Counted from the stretch's first letter, positions 11,070 to 20,495 are shown. The stretch: DNA of 64,000 bases from Vandammella animalimorsus (GCF_002285265.1 NZ_NSJB01000003.1:298126-362125); one strand, 5' to 3'. Made by a program: numbers and translations. The notes: generated by a model not told the origin, from the letters alone.

Positions 11070-11561
11070 ATGGGTCTGTTCAAATTCATCAAGGAAGCTG
11101 GCGAGAGGCTGTTTGGCGGTCAGGCGGCCAAGGCCGAAACCGCTGACAGCGGCAATGCGGCCCAGGGCACGCTCGACGCCACGGCGGCCAAGGCCATCGA
11201 GGCCTACATTGCCTCGCAAAAGCTCAACGTCAGCGATGTGCAGGTGGCGTTCGACAGCGCCTCGGGCAAGGTCACGGTCAAGGGTCAGGCACAGACGCAG
11301 CAGGATCTGGAGAAGGTCACGCTGTGCTGCGGCAACGTGGCCCAGGTCACGGAAGTGGACAACCAGATGACGGTGCTCAACCCCGAGCCCGAGGCGCAAT
11401 ACCACGACGTGGTCAAGGGCGATACGCTCTCGGCCATTGCCAAGAAGTACTACGGCGACGCCAACAAGTACCAGCAGATCTTCGAGGCCAACAAGCCCAT
11501 GCTCAGCCACCCGGACAAGATTTATCCGGGCCAGAAGCTGCGCATCCCCCCTGCGCAGTAA
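11070..11561 (+). CDS. kbp: LysM/BON-domain potassium-binding protein Kbp (YgaU)
   Basis: 163-residue soluble protein matching E. coli Kbp/YgaU from end to end (MGLFKFIKEAGERLF at the start, KIYPGQKLRIP at the end). E. coli Kbp binds K+ and changes conformation between its domains. A BON domain spans about residues 40-105 (VTVKGQAQTQQDLEKV) and a LysM domain about 112-160 (YHDVVKGDTLSAIAKKYYGD). There is no signal peptide. AAGGAG at 11056-11061 precedes the ATG. It carries a longer linker after the N-terminal helix than E. coli Kbp (149 residues). A convergent terminator follows. Confidence 0.93.
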   Translation: MGLFKFIKEAGERLFGGQAAKAETADSGNAAQGTLDATAAKAIEAYIASQKLNVSDVQVAFDSASGKVTVKGQAQTQQDLEKVTLCCGNVAQVTEVDNQMTVLNPEPEAQYHDVVKGDTLSAIAKKYYGDANKYQQIFEANKPMLSHPDKIYPGQKLRIPPAQ

Positions 11562-11616
11562 GGCCGCAGCAAGGCACATCGCAGCCACTGCCAGGCTGCT
11601 TCAAGTCTTTTGCCTC

Positions 11617-11653
11617 AAGCCCTGCCAAGGCCTGTGCCTTGGCGGGGCTTTTT
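11617..11653. terminator. Convergent terminator between kbp and rsmA
   Basis: AAGCCCTGCCAAGGC at 11617-11631 pairs with GCCTTGGCGGGGCTT at 11636-11650, with one G-T pair, followed by T residues. It overlaps the last base of rsmA. Confidence 0.8.
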
Positions 11654-12480
11654 CATGTCTGCCCGGCAGCGCCGGGCTGCGGATCGGGCTTCGGATCAGG
11701 CCGCTGTTGGGCCAGCTGCGCGGCCAGCGCGGTGTATTCGTGCACGGGGATTTCCTCGGCGCGGCGCTGCAGGTCGAATGGCCCGTCAAAACCGCGCGCC
11801 TGCAGCCATTTGCCCAGGGTGTGGCGCACCAGCTTGCGCTTTTGGCTGAAGGCGGTCTTGACCAACTCCTCCAGCAGGGGCTGGGGCACGCGCGCCCAGT
11901 CGCTGCGCGGCACCATGCGCACTACGGCGCTGTCGACCTTGGGCGGCGGGTCAAAGGCCGCTGGCGGCACGTCCAGGATGCGCTCCATGGCATAGCGCCA
12001 TTGCAGCATCACCGAGAGGCGGCCAAAAGCGGAGCTGCCGGGCTGGGCCAGCATGCGGTCGATGACTTCCTTTTGCAGCATGAAGTGCTGGTCCTGCACC
12101 ACGTCGATGGCGCCCAGCAGGTGAAACAGCAGCGGCGAGGAGATGTTGTAGGGCAGGTTGCCGACCACGCGCAGCCGCGCTGGTTGCTGCGGCGCGCCCA
12201 GCTGCTGGGCCAGCGCGGTGAAGTCCACCTGCAGCACGTCGCTGGCCACGACATGCAGGCGCGGATTCAGGCGCAGGCGCGCGACCAGGTCGCGGTCCAG
12301 CTCGATGACGCTCAGGCGCGGCAGGCGCTCGAGCAGCGGCGCGGTCAGCGCGGCCATGCCCGGGCCGATCTCGACCACGGTCTGCTGTGGCTGCGGGTCG
12401 ATGGCCGAGACGATGCGCGCGATGACGGCATCGTCGATCAGAAAGTGCTGGCCAAAGCGCTTGCGGGGGATGTGGCGCAT
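11653..12480 (-). CDS. rsmA: 16S rRNA (adenine1518-N6/adenine1519-N6) dimethyltransferase
   Basis: RsmA (KsgA) dimethylates two adjacent adenines in helix 45 of 16S rRNA during late 30S assembly. The 275-residue protein begins with the family signature [10 protein letters not shown] (7-16). It has SAM motif [11 protein letters not shown] (37-46), the acidic residue in VIELD (59-63) and the catalytic motif NLPYNISS at 109-116. A C-terminal helical domain with [13 protein letters not shown] follows. The last 20 residues are a Pro/Asp-rich tail. The gene lies 46 bases downstream of surA on the same strand; pdxA, which often lies in this block, is absent. Confidence 0.97.
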   Translation of the reverse strand: MRHIPRKRFGQHFLIDDAVIARIVSAIDPQPQQTVVEIGPGMAALTAPLLERLPRLSVIELDRDLVARLRLNPRLHVVASDVLQVDFTALAQQLGAPQQPARLRVVGNLPYNISSPLLFHLLGAIDVVQDQHFMLQKEVIDRMLAQPGSSAFGRLSVMLQWRYAMERILDVPPAAFDPPPKVDSAVVRMVPRSDWARVPQPLLEELVKTAFSQKRKLVRHTLGKWLQARGFDGPFDLQRRAEEIPVHEYTALAAQLAQQRPDPKPDPQPGAAGQT

Positions 12481-12526
12481 GGCGCGCTCCTGTGGGGCAA
12501 AGTGTGGGGCAGGCAGGCCGCGGCGC

Positions 12527-14149
12527 TCAGTCGCGCACGGGCTCGTCGCGCATTTCGATGAAGGCGCGCGCGCGCAGGACGTCGATCCATTTGACGAAGG
12601 CCTCCTGCACTTTTTGCTCGCGCACTTGGCCGCGCACCATTTCGCGCAGCTCGCTTTGGCTGACCTTGCGCTGGCGGCGCTCGAGCAGCTGGATCAGGTG
12701 CAGGCCAAAGCGCGAGACCACCGGCTGGCTGATGTCGCCGGGCTGCAGCTCGTCGAGCACGGCCTGGAACTCGGGCACGAACATGCCCGGCCCGGCCCAG
12801 CCCAGGTCGCCGCCCTGGGCGGCGCTGCCGTCTTCGGAGTATTCGCGCGCCAGCACGGCAAAGTCCTCGCCGCCTTGCACGACGCGCTGGCGGATTTCCT
12901 GCAGCATCTGCCCGGCGCTTTGCGCGCTGCGGCCCGGCGCGGGCTTGATGAGGATGTGGCGCGCGTGGTTTTGCACCACCATGCCCGCGCCGCCGGCCTG
13001 GCGTTCGAGCACCTTGAGCAGGTGGTAGCCCGCGCCCGAGCGGATCGGCCCGGCCACGTCACCGATGGCGCGGCCTTCGGTGGCCTGCAGGAACAGCTCC
13101 GGGTACTGCGTCACCGGGCGCAGGCCCAGCTCACCGCCGCGGCTGGCCTCGCCCGCGTCGGAGAACTCGCGCGCGACCTCGGCAAAGTCGCGCCCCTGGG
13201 CCAGCTCGCTGGCGGCCTGCTCGATGCGCTGCTTGTACTGGGCCTGCTGCGCGGGCGTGGCCTTTTCGGGCACGATCACCAGCACATGGCCAAGGTTGAT
13301 GGCATCGGGCAGTTGCTGGCCGGCGTCGATGGGGTGCTCGCGCAGGTAGCGGTCCAACTCCTGGTCGCTGACGCGCACGCGCGCCTCGACGGCGCGCTCG
13401 CGCACGCGCATGAGCATGATCTGGTTGCGCAGCTGGTTGCGAAACTGCGCCCGGCCAATGCCGGCTGCGGCCAGCTCCTGGTGCATGGCCGCCAGGCTGA
13501 CGCCGTTTTGCTCGGCCACGTTCTGCTCGGCCTGGTCGAGCGTGTAGTCATCGACCTGCAGCTTGCTCTCCTTGGCCTCCTGCAATTGCAGGCGCTCGGC
13601 AATCAGCAGGTTGAGCACTTCCTGGCGCAGCACCGATTCGCTGGGCGCCTGGCCCTGCTGGGCCAGCACGGCGCGCGCGCGCTGCATGCGGTTTTGCAGC
13701 TCCACATGGGTGATGGGCTCGGAGTTGACCAGGGCCACGATGAAGTCGGCCTGGCGCTGGCCGCCCGATGCCTGGCCGGCCGAGGAGGCCACGGCGTTGG
13801 AGGCGGCATCGCGCAAATCATTGGCAAATGGCGCCGGCCCGCCCTGGCGGCGGTCAGTGCCGCGCCCAGTGCGGCCGGCACGGGCGCTGCCGGCGCTGCC
13901 AGTGCTGCCGGCGCTGCTGGCGGAGCTGTCGGCCATGCCGCCCATTTGCAGGCCGGTGCCGCTGGCCCCCGCAGTGCCCGGCATGCGCAGGCCCTGGGCC
14001 TGGGCGCTGGGCGGCAGCAGCAGGGCCGCCGCGCTCAGCCAGCACGCAGCAAAGCCCAGCAGCCTGGGCAAAAGGCGCGCCCTGGCGGGGGCAGGATGTG
14101 CGCGGCAAGGGGCGGGGCGCGGCAGGGGGCGGGGCTGGTTGGTCATCAT
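12527..14149 (-). CDS. surA: Periplasmic chaperone / peptidyl-prolyl isomerase SurA
   Basis: SurA escorts unfolded outer-membrane proteins across the periplasm to the Bam complex. The protein has a hydrophobic signal region ([23 protein letters not shown]). A Gly/Ser/Ala-rich linker precedes the SurA N-terminal domain ([17 protein letters not shown]). Two PpiC-type parvulin domains follow: one around [17 protein letters not shown] to [13 protein letters not shown], the second around [15 protein letters not shown] to [14 protein letters not shown]. At about 540 residues it is longer than E. coli SurA (428), mainly because of the N-terminal extension. The start is uncertain: ATG codons exist at 14197, 14149 and 14146, and none has a good ribosome site. 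The order lptD-surA-rsmA is a conserved envelope-biogenesis block. Confidence 0.93.
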   Translation of the reverse strand: MMTNQPRPLPRPAPCRAHPAPARARLLPRLLGFAACWLSAAALLLPPSAQAQGLRMPGTAGASGTGLQMGGMADSSASSAGSTGSAGSARAGRTGRGTDRRQGGPAPFANDLRDAASNAVASSAGQASGGQRQADFIVALVNSEPITHVELQNRMQRARAVLAQQGQAPSESVLRQEVLNLLIAERLQLQEAKESKLQVDDYTLDQAEQNVAEQNGVSLAAMHQELAAAGIGRAQFRNQLRNQIMLMRVRERAVEARVRVSDQELDRYLREHPIDAGQQLPDAINLGHVLVIVPEKATPAQQAQYKQRIEQAASELAQGRDFAEVAREFSDAGEASRGGELGLRPVTQYPELFLQATEGRAIGDVAGPIRSGAGYHLLKVLERQAGGAGMVVQNHARHILIKPAPGRSAQSAGQMLQEIRQRVVQGGEDFAVLAREYSEDGSAAQGGDLGWAGPGMFVPEFQAVLDELQPGDISQPVVSRFGLHLIQLLERRQRKVSQSELREMVRGQVREQKVQEAFVKWIDVLRARAFIEMRDEPVRD

Positions 14150-14288
14150 CAACAGGCCATGGCAAGGGGGATGGGGGGAAAGACCGGGGCGGCGCATGCG
14201 GCGCTGCGCGGTGCGCTCAGCGCCGGCTGGCAGCGGCGGCTGCGGTCGCGGTGGCGGGCAGCGGCAGGCGGTGGCAGCGCGGCCCGGA

Positions 14289-16679
14289 TCACTGGCCGTA
14301 CTCGCTGAAGCGGCTCGCCGGCGGCAGGTTTTGCGGGCGGATTTCCTGGTAGTAGGGCACGTGATTGCGCAGCGAGTTTAACGGGTTGGAGCCCACGTTG
14401 ATGCGCGAGATGCCAGCCAGCTCCAGCTGCAGCAGCAGGCGGGTGTTGGCGTTGCGCGCGCTGTTTTGCAGGCGCTCGACGACCACGCGGCCAATCCAGC
14501 AGCAGCCGTTGTATTCCACGCCCACCACGGTATCGACGAGCTTTTTGTCGCGCATGCTGTAGTTGAGCCGGCCCACGCTGTACCAGCGCCCGCCCTGGCC
14601 GGGCGCATCGCCCCACCAGGCCAGCGGCCATTGCCAGCCCAGCTCGGCGTGCTTGCTGGCATCGGCCTTCATGCGGTAGCCCATGCTCAGCACACGGTAA
14701 TCGCCGGGCTTGTAGTGGCCGGTGAGCGTGTAGCGCGCCGTGCGGCGCTCGTCCAGGTTGTACTGGATGATGCCGCTGCTGGCCCAGCGCGGCGACCAGT
14801 TGATAGCGCCGCCCAGCAGGATGTCGGACCAGCGCGCGGTGTAGGGCGCCACGCCCGGCGCAGTCACGCGCTGGTCTTCAAAACGCAGCCGTTGGGCAAT
14901 GCTCAACCGCGCCAGCTCGGCGCCATCGCCAGCGCCCAGAAAGCGCGAGCTCAGGCCCAGCGTCAGCACGTTGTCGTCGGCGATGCGGTCGTGGCCGACG
15001 AACGAATTGGGCGCATAGATGCTGGCGAAGGTGAAGTCCAGCTCGGCCGTGTCGTACATCGGCAGCATGCTTTGGTCGCGGTAGGGCGTGTAGGTGTAGA
15101 AGGCGCGCGGCTCCAGCGTCTGCAGCAGATCGCGCCCCAGCCAGCGCAGCTCGCGCTCGAACACCAGCCCCGCATCCAGGCTGTAGGTGGGCAGAGCCCG
15201 GCTGTGGCGACGCAGGCCGCCGCTCAGCGGCGCATCGAAGCGGTACTGGCTGGCGTGCAGCTGCACGGCCGGCGTGATGAAGCCCTGCGGCGCCACCCAG
15301 GGCCGGCTCAGGCGCGCCAGCGCGTAGCTGCGCTGGCCATCGGTGAGCTGGGCGGCAAAGTCGCGATCGGCGCGAAAGCGCGTGCTGTCGAACTCCAGGT
15401 GCAGATCCAGGCCGTGGCCCAGCGCCCAGGGCTGGTAGCGCAGGTTCAGCTGCGGCAGCATGTCGTAGGGCGGCAAGATGATGGCGTCCGCATCCTGCAG
15501 CGTCTGCCACTTGAGCGCGCGCAGCCGCAGCTGCCAATCGCCACGCTGCCAGCGGGCGTTGAGCTCGCTGGGCAGCAGGCGCTCGTTGAGGCCGTAGCCG
15601 CTGCGCGGAAAGTCGCGCCAGTAGTCGTTGTCGCTGACGCGGTTGAGCTGCGCGCCCAGCTGGATGTCGCCCAGCGGCGAATGCAGCGTGTGCCGGTGGC
15701 GCGCGGCCATGCTCCAGCGCTCGCGATCGCGCAGCCGGTCGCTGGGCATGTAGCGCGCCGCCAGCTCGCCGCTGAAGCTGCGCTCCAGATAGCGAAACTG
15801 CCCGCCCAGGTCGATGCCGCGGCGCGCCATCAGCGTCGGGCTCAGCGTGGCATCGCGGTTGGGGGCGATGTTCCAGTAAAAGGGCTGCGTGTACTGCAGG
15901 CCCGAGACGCTGTCCAGCCCCAGCGTGGGCGGCAGCAGGCCGCTCTTGCGCCGATCCGACAGCGGAAAGCTCAGGTACGGCACGGGCAGCACCGTCACGC
16001 CCATGAACTCCAGCGCCGCGCCCCGCGCCACGCCCACGTCGGCCACGCGGTCCAGCCGCAGCTCGCGCGCGCGGATGCGCCAGGCCGGGCGCCAATCGGG
16101 GTCGTACTCGCTGCGCTGGCAGGTGGTGTAGTCGCCCTCGTGCACCACGTAGCGCTCGCGGTCGAGGAAGTCCACGCGCCGCGCCTGGCCGTGGGCCCGG
16201 CTCTCGCGCAGCTGGTAGCGCACATCGTCGAAATGGCCCTGGTAGGTCTGCACGTTCAGCTGCAGGGCGCTGCCCTGGTAGCGGCCGCTGTCGGCCTCGA
16301 TCTGCACCTGGCCGCTGGCCGTGGCCGTCTGGCTGGCCTGGTCGTAGTGCAGCTCATCGGCCTGAATCAGCGCATCGGCGCGCCGCAGCCGGGCATTGCC
16401 GCGCACGCGCACCGGCCCGCTCTGGCTGCCTTCGATGGACTGGCCGCTCAAATGCACCGGGCGGCGCGCGGCCTGCTCGGGCGGCACGCCCTCTTGCAAC
16501 TGCACCGTGCCCTGCAATTGCAGCGGCGCGCGCAGCGGGCCATTCCAATCGCCCGCCCCGGCCGGCTGCGGCGGCGCGGCCTGCGCATGGGCCGCAGAGG
16601 CCAGCACCGCGGCAGCGGCAGACAAGGCACCGGCAGCGCCCCGCAGGCGCTGCCGCGCAGGCACGGCGGCGTGTGTCAC
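14289..16679 (-). CDS. lptD: LPS-assembly outer-membrane protein LptD
   Basis: LptD with LptE forms the outer-membrane translocon that inserts lipopolysaccharide in the outer leaflet. The 796-residue protein has a signal peptide ending near AHAQA. A periplasmic beta-jellyroll follows (VHLSGQSIEGSQSGPVRVRG, ALIQADELHYDQASQ), then the large C-terminal barrel. The cysteines expected for the stabilising disulfides are visible: one in DYTTCQRSEYD near the jellyroll/barrel junction and an adjacent pair in YNGCCWIGRV near the end. The GTG at 16679 is chosen because AGGGGA lies just upstream and it yields a proper signal peptide; the open frame goes on for 59 more codons into the amgK promoter region. 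It heads the lptD-surA-rsmA series. Confidence 0.95.
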   Translation of the reverse strand: MTHAAVPARQRLRGAAGALSAAAAVLASAAHAQAAPPQPAGAGDWNGPLRAPLQLQGTVQLQEGVPPEQAARRPVHLSGQSIEGSQSGPVRVRGNARLRRADALIQADELHYDQASQTATASGQVQIEADSGRYQGSALQLNVQTYQGHFDDVRYQLRESRAHGQARRVDFLDRERYVVHEGDYTTCQRSEYDPDWRPAWRIRARELRLDRVADVGVARGAALEFMGVTVLPVPYLSFPLSDRRKSGLLPPTLGLDSVSGLQYTQPFYWNIAPNRDATLSPTLMARRGIDLGGQFRYLERSFSGELAARYMPSDRLRDRERWSMAARHRHTLHSPLGDIQLGAQLNRVSDNDYWRDFPRSGYGLNERLLPSELNARWQRGDWQLRLRALKWQTLQDADAIILPPYDMLPQLNLRYQPWALGHGLDLHLEFDSTRFRADRDFAAQLTDGQRSYALARLSRPWVAPQGFITPAVQLHASQYRFDAPLSGGLRRHSRALPTYSLDAGLVFERELRWLGRDLLQTLEPRAFYTYTPYRDQSMLPMYDTAELDFTFASIYAPNSFVGHDRIADDNVLTLGLSSRFLGAGDGAELARLSIAQRLRFEDQRVTAPGVAPYTARWSDILLGGAINWSPRWASSGIIQYNLDERRTARYTLTGHYKPGDYRVLSMGYRMKADASKHAELGWQWPLAWWGDAPGQGGRWYSVGRLNYSMRDKKLVDTVVGVEYNGCCWIGRVVVERLQNSARNANTRLLLQLELAGISRINVGSNPLNSLRNHVPYYQEIRPQNLPPASRFSEYGQ

Positions 16680-16819
16680 AAAAATCCCCTGTATCCCGTG
16701 CGGGCCGCGGCCCGGCGTTGCAGCGTCAAAAACAAAGGCGCGAATATACCAGCAGGCCCTGCGCGCGCTTGGCACACATCGGCGCGGCATCGGCCGCTGC
16801 GGCGCATGCCCAGCCTCCC

Positions 16820-16825
16820 TACAAT
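16820..16825 (+). promoter_or_regulatory. Candidate -10 element, amgK promoter
   Basis: TACAAT ends eight bases before the amgK ATG at 16834. If used, transcription would begin at or next to the start codon and give a leaderless mRNA. The -35 region is weak. Confidence 0.4.
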
Positions 16826-16833
16826 CGCCGCCC

Positions 16834-17931
16834 ATGACTTGCACCAGCCCCCCCATCGCCTGGCCCGACCCGGCCCGCCAGGCCCTGTTCGAACAATGGC
16901 TGCAGCGCGCCGCCGCCGAGCACCAGTTGCTGCCCGCCAGCCTGCGGCACGCCTCGGCCGATGCCAGCTTCCGGCGCTATCTGCGCGTGCAGGACGCCGC
17001 CGGGCGCAGCCGCGTCATCATGGACGCGCCGCCGGACAAGGAGCCGCTGGCGCCCTTTCTGGCCAGCGCCGCGCTGCTGCGCGAGGCCGGCCTGGCCGTG
17101 CCCGAGCTGCTGGCCGTGGACGAAGCCGCCGGCTTTTTGCTGATGAACGACCTGGGCCAGCACACCGCCTTGCAGCACCTGGCGCCGGACTACGCCCCCG
17201 AGCGCGCCCGGCCGCTGATGCTGCAGGCGCTGGACTGGCTGGTGCAAATGCAAACCCGCGCCCGGCCCGATGCCCTGCCCGCCTACGACGCCGCCGCGCT
17301 GCAGCGCGAGCTGCAACTGTTTCCCGACTGGTACATCGCCGCGCACCGCCAGGTGCAGCTCAGCGATGCGCAGCGCCAGCAGCTGCAAGGCGTGTTCGAC
17401 ACCCTGGTGGCGCACAACCTGCAGGCGCCCAGCGTGTTCGTGCACCGCGACTACATGCTGCGCAACCTGATGGTGGCCCCGGCCGAGGCCGGCGCGCCCG
17501 CGCGCCTGAGCGGGCTGCTGGACTTTCAGGACGCGCTGCGCGGCCCGCTGACCTACGACCTGGCCAGCCTGCTGCGCGACGCCTTCCACAGCTGGGAGGA
17601 AGACTTCGTCATCGACCTGGCCGTGCGCTACTGGGAGCGCGCGCGCCAGGCCGGCCTGCTGGCCGCGCGCCCGGACTGGGCCAGCGACTTTGGCGAGTTC
17701 TACCGCGCCGTCGAATGGATGGGCCTGCAGCGCCACCTCAAGGTCGCCGGCATCTTCGCGCGGCTGACGCTGCGCGACGGCAAGCCCCAGTACCTGGCCG
17801 ACACGCCGCGCTTCATCCACTACATCCGCAGCACCGCCAGCCGCTACCGCGAGCTGCGGCCGCTGCTGCGCCTGGTCGATGCCATCGAGCAAACGCCGCA
17901 GACCGAGGCCTTTTCCTTCGGCCGGATGTAA
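16834..17931 (+). CDS. amgK: N-acetylmuramate/N-acetylglucosamine kinase AmgK (aminoglycoside phosphotransferase fold)
   Basis: AmgK phosphorylates the anomeric hydroxyl of MurNAc and GlcNAc in the peptidoglycan-recycling route that bypasses de novo UDP-MurNAc synthesis. The 365-residue protein shows the APH/choline-kinase fold. N-lobe features are DASFRRYLRV and SRVIMDAPPDKEPL, the hinge is GFLLMNDLG, the catalytic loop is VFVHRDYMLRNLM, and the metal-binding segment is SGLLDFQDALRGP. The ATG at 16834 is chosen because the conserved domain begins right after it and a -10 element precedes it; the open frame upstream is antisense to lptD. Its usual partner murU is not adjacent; rsmE follows 12 bases later. 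Divergence from lptD is typical of Burkholderiales and Pseudomonas. Confidence 0.9.
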   Translation: MTCTSPPIAWPDPARQALFEQWLQRAAAEHQLLPASLRHASADASFRRYLRVQDAAGRSRVIMDAPPDKEPLAPFLASAALLREAGLAVPELLAVDEAAGFLLMNDLGQHTALQHLAPDYAPERARPLMLQALDWLVQMQTRARPDALPAYDAAALQRELQLFPDWYIAAHRQVQLSDAQRQQLQGVFDTLVAHNLQAPSVFVHRDYMLRNLMVAPAEAGAPARLSGLLDFQDALRGPLTYDLASLLRDAFHSWEEDFVIDLAVRYWERARQAGLLAARPDWASDFGEFYRAVEWMGLQRHLKVAGIFARLTLRDGKPQYLADTPRFIHYIRSTASRYRELRPLLRLVDAIEQTPQTEAFSFGRM

Positions 17932-17943
17932 GACAGACCGCCC

Positions 17944-18762
17944 ATGAGCGCCACCGCCCCACGCATCCACGTGCCCGAGCCGCTGACGCCCGGCGCCGAG
18001 CTGGCCCTGCCCGCGCGCGCCGTGCGCCACGTGCAGGTGCTGCGCATGCAGCCCGGGCAGACGCTGTGCCTGTTTCCCGGCGCCGATGCGGACAGCCACA
18101 GCGAATACCAGGCCACCATCACCGCCATGGGCCGCAGCCACGTGCAGGTGCGCATCGACGGCCAAACCCAGCGCCCGCGTGAGAACGCCCTGGCCCTGCA
18201 CCTGGCCGTGGGCATGCCCAGCAACGAGCGCATGGACTGGCTGATAGAAAAAGCCACCGAGCTGGGCGTGGCCAGCATCCTGCCGGTGATGACCGAGCGC
18301 AGCGTGCTGCGCCTCAAGGGCGAGCGCGCCGACAAAAAGCGCGCCCACTGGCAAGGCATCGCCATTGCCGCCTGCGAGCAATGCGGCCGCAACCGCGTGC
18401 CCGCCATTGCCGAGCCCACCACGCTGGCCCAGCTGCTGCGCGACCCTGCCCTGCCCGGCACGCGCCTGCTGCTCAGCCTGGCGCCAGACGCCACGCCGCT
18501 GGCGCAATGGCTGGCGCAGCAACAGCTGCTGCCGCCGGCCGCCACCGCCGCCGCGCCGCCCCACACCAGCGGGCCGTGCAGCCTGTGCGTGCTCTCCGGC
18601 CCCGAAGGCGGCCTCAGCCCGGCCGAGGAACAACTGGCGCGCCAGCACCAATTCCAGCCCATCGGCCTGGGGCCCCGCACCCTGCGCGCCGACACCGCCC
18701 CGCTGACCCTGGCGGCCGTGCTGGCCTGCCTGGGCCAAGGCGCAGCGCCTGCGGCATTCTGA
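17944..18762 (+). CDS. rsmE: 16S rRNA (uracil1498-N3)-methyltransferase
   Basis: RsmE methylates U1498 of 16S rRNA in the assembled 30S subunit. The 272-residue protein has the N-terminal PUA-like part (RHVQVLRMQPGQTLCLF) and a SPOUT methyltransferase domain. Visible landmarks are LIEKATELGVASILPV, the knot segment LSGPEGGLSPAEE and LGPRTLRADTAPL, the SAM-binding trefoil. An Ala/Pro-rich insert lies before the knot. It starts 12 bases after amgK and is probably cotranscribed. Confidence 0.95.
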   Translation: MSATAPRIHVPEPLTPGAELALPARAVRHVQVLRMQPGQTLCLFPGADADSHSEYQATITAMGRSHVQVRIDGQTQRPRENALALHLAVGMPSNERMDWLIEKATELGVASILPVMTERSVLRLKGERADKKRAHWQGIAIAACEQCGRNRVPAIAEPTTLAQLLRDPALPGTRLLLSLAPDATPLAQWLAQQQLLPPAATAAAPPHTSGPCSLCVLSGPEGGLSPAEEQLARQHQFQPIGLGPRTLRADTAPLTLAAVLACLGQGAAPAAF

Positions 18763-18936
18763 AATGCCGCCCAGAGCCACGCGCGCCAAGGCGCCGCCGG
18801 GGCAAGCAGGCAGCCGGCAAGCCATGGGCGCGACAGCGCCCTGACAAGGGCCGAGTCAAGCAATAGAGCGTGTTCTGCTCGAACGTTGACAAATCCAAGA
18901 CCTGGCCGCTGACTGGCATCGCCATCTCGCAGGTCT

Positions 18937-18964
18937 CGTCATGCCCGCGAAGGCGGGCATCCAG
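18937..18964 (+). repeat. REP-like palindromic element, copy 1
   Basis: The core ATGCCCGCGAAGGCGGGCAT is a near-perfect palindrome within a CGTC...CCAG frame, the form typical of dispersed REP elements in proteobacterial genomes. An inverted second copy lies 60 bases away. Confidence 0.7.
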
Positions 18965-19024
18965 CGCCACCCTTGCGCACGAGCGGGGATTGGCAAACGG
19001 CAGCGCCGTCTGTCAGGGGCGTGA

Positions 19025-19052
19025 CTGGACACCCGCCTTCGCGGGTGTGACG
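19025..19052 (-). repeat. REP-like palindromic element, copy 2 (inverted)
   Basis: ACACCCGCCTTCGCGGGTGT lies within TGG...GACG. It is the reverse orientation of the element at 18937 with two compensating base changes in the stem, so the pair forms a BIME/REPIN-like unit. Confidence 0.7.
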
Positions 19053-19204
19053 AGAACGAGAGAAGGCGCGCTTGCAGGAAATGTCTTCATCAGAATCGAA
19101 ACCGCTCTAGCGGCAATGACCACAATGGCCGCAAACCCGAAGGACAGGGCCTCTTGCGACCTGCGCCTGCGCCGCTGCCGGGCGGCGCGGCGGCTGCAGC
19201 GCGG

Positions 19205-20455
19205 TCAGTCGTAGCTGCGCGCGTCCTCGATGACCTTGCCGTCGTTGGGCAGGCTGCCCGGCGGCACCAGTTGCACCTCGCCGCGCAGCTTGGTGACTTC
19301 GCGGATGGTCTCGGCGATCTGGCCGGCCAGGCCGCCGGAGGTTTCGCTGGTTTCCACCAGCAGCTGCATCTGGTCGCTGGCCATGGCGCCGCTGACGACC
19401 AGGCGCGCCTTCTGCACCTGCGGGTAGCGCCGCGCGATTTCGGCCACCTGGGCCGGGTGCACGAACATGCCGCGCACCTTGGTGGTCTGGTCGGCGCGGC
19501 CCATCCAGCCCTTGATGCGGGTGTTGGTGCGGCCGGTGGGGCATTGGCCGGGCAGCACGGCAGAGAGGTCGCCGGTGCCAAAGCGGATCAGCGGGTAGTC
19601 CGGGTTCAGCGTGGTGACCACGACCTCGCCCACTTCGCCCTCGGGCACGGGCTCGCCGGTGCCGGGGCGCACGATTTCAACGATCACGCCTTCGTCGAGC
19701 ACCAGGCCCTCGCGGGCCTCGGTTTCATAGGCGATCAGCCCCAGATCGGCCGTGGCATAGCACTGGTAGCCTTCGATGCCGTGCTGCTGCAACCATTCGC
19801 GCAGCGAGGGCGGGAAGGCTTCGCCCGAAACCAGGGCTTTTTTCAGGCTGCCGATGTCCAGCCCCATGGCCTGGGCTTTTTCCACCAGCAGTTTGAGGAA
19901 GCTGGGCGTGCCGGCATAGGCGGCCGGGCGCAGCTCGGCAATGGCCTGGGCCTGTTGCTCGGTCTGGCCGGTGCCGGCGGGAAAGACGGTGCAGCCCAGC
20001 GCATGGGCGCCGGTCTCCATCATGGAGCCCGCGGGCGTGAAGTGGTAGCTGAAGCTGTTGTGCACCAGCTCGCCGGCCTTCAGCCCGGCTGCGCGCAGCG
20101 CGCGCGCCATGCGCCAGTAATCGACCGCCACGCCCTCGGGCTCGTAGATCGGGCCGGGGCTGGCGAACACGCGCCGCATGGCCGGGCCGAAGCCGATGGC
20201 GCTGAAGCCGCCGAACAGGTCCTGCGCGCGCTGGGCCTTCTGGCGCTCGAGCAGCTCGTACTTGCGCGTCACCGGCAGCTGGGCCAGGGCCTGGCGGCTG
20301 GTGATGGCGCTGGCGTCCACGCCCTGCAGGGTTTGCGCGAAGGCGGCGCTGCGGCGCTGGGCGTTGGCCACCTGGGCGGCCAGGGCCGCCAGCAGGGCCT
20401 GCTCGCGCTCTTGCGGGGCGCGGGTTTCCAGGGAGTCCAGGGTGGGGCTGGTCAT
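19205..20455 (-). CDS. PaaK-like AMP-binding protein (phenylacetate-CoA ligase family, atypical)
   Basis: 416-residue cytosolic protein of the phenylacetate-CoA ligase branch of adenylate-forming enzymes, likely activating an organic acid to its CoA ester. Family landmarks are LPVTRKYELLERQ near the N terminus, AYAGTPSFLKLLVEKA, CYATADLGLIAYETE, YPLIRFGTGDLS and the C-domain hinge/lysine segment GWMGRADQTTKVRGMFVHP. The Ser/Thr/Gly-rich phosphate loop (SSGTTGKP) normally near residue 95 is replaced by VFASPGPIYEPEG, so catalysis by the usual route is uncertain. The start at 20455 has GGAGA ahead of it. It is the last gene of the Liv-type operon, 40 bases after the ATPase gene, so its substrate is probably what the transporter imports. 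Confidence 0.85.
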   Translation of the reverse strand: MTSPTLDSLETRAPQEREQALLAALAAQVANAQRRSAAFAQTLQGVDASAITSRQALAQLPVTRKYELLERQKAQRAQDLFGGFSAIGFGPAMRRVFASPGPIYEPEGVAVDYWRMARALRAAGLKAGELVHNSFSYHFTPAGSMMETGAHALGCTVFPAGTGQTEQQAQAIAELRPAAYAGTPSFLKLLVEKAQAMGLDIGSLKKALVSGEAFPPSLREWLQQHGIEGYQCYATADLGLIAYETEAREGLVLDEGVIVEIVRPGTGEPVPEGEVGEVVVTTLNPDYPLIRFGTGDLSAVLPGQCPTGRTNTRIKGWMGRADQTTKVRGMFVHPAQVAEIARRYPQVQKARLVVSGAMASDQMQLLVETSETSGGLAGQIAETIREVTKLRGEVQLVPPGSLPNDGKVIEDARSYD

Positions 20456-20495
20456 GCAGTCTCCAATCAAACGAGTCGGTGATGGCGCTGGCGCA

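Larger units (their letters stand above)
18763..19204. other. 442-base intergenic region without a gene
   Basis: No supported coding sequence. It holds a pair of inverted REP-like palindromes (18937-18964 and 19025-19052). Otherwise I see only unconserved GC-rich sequence between the convergent rsmE and the PaaK-like gene. Confidence 0.6.

Noticed and set aside
14466..18182. 1238-codon plus-strand frame across lptD and amgK
   Set aside because: Shadow frame; lptD on the minus strand and amgK in another plus frame explain the region.
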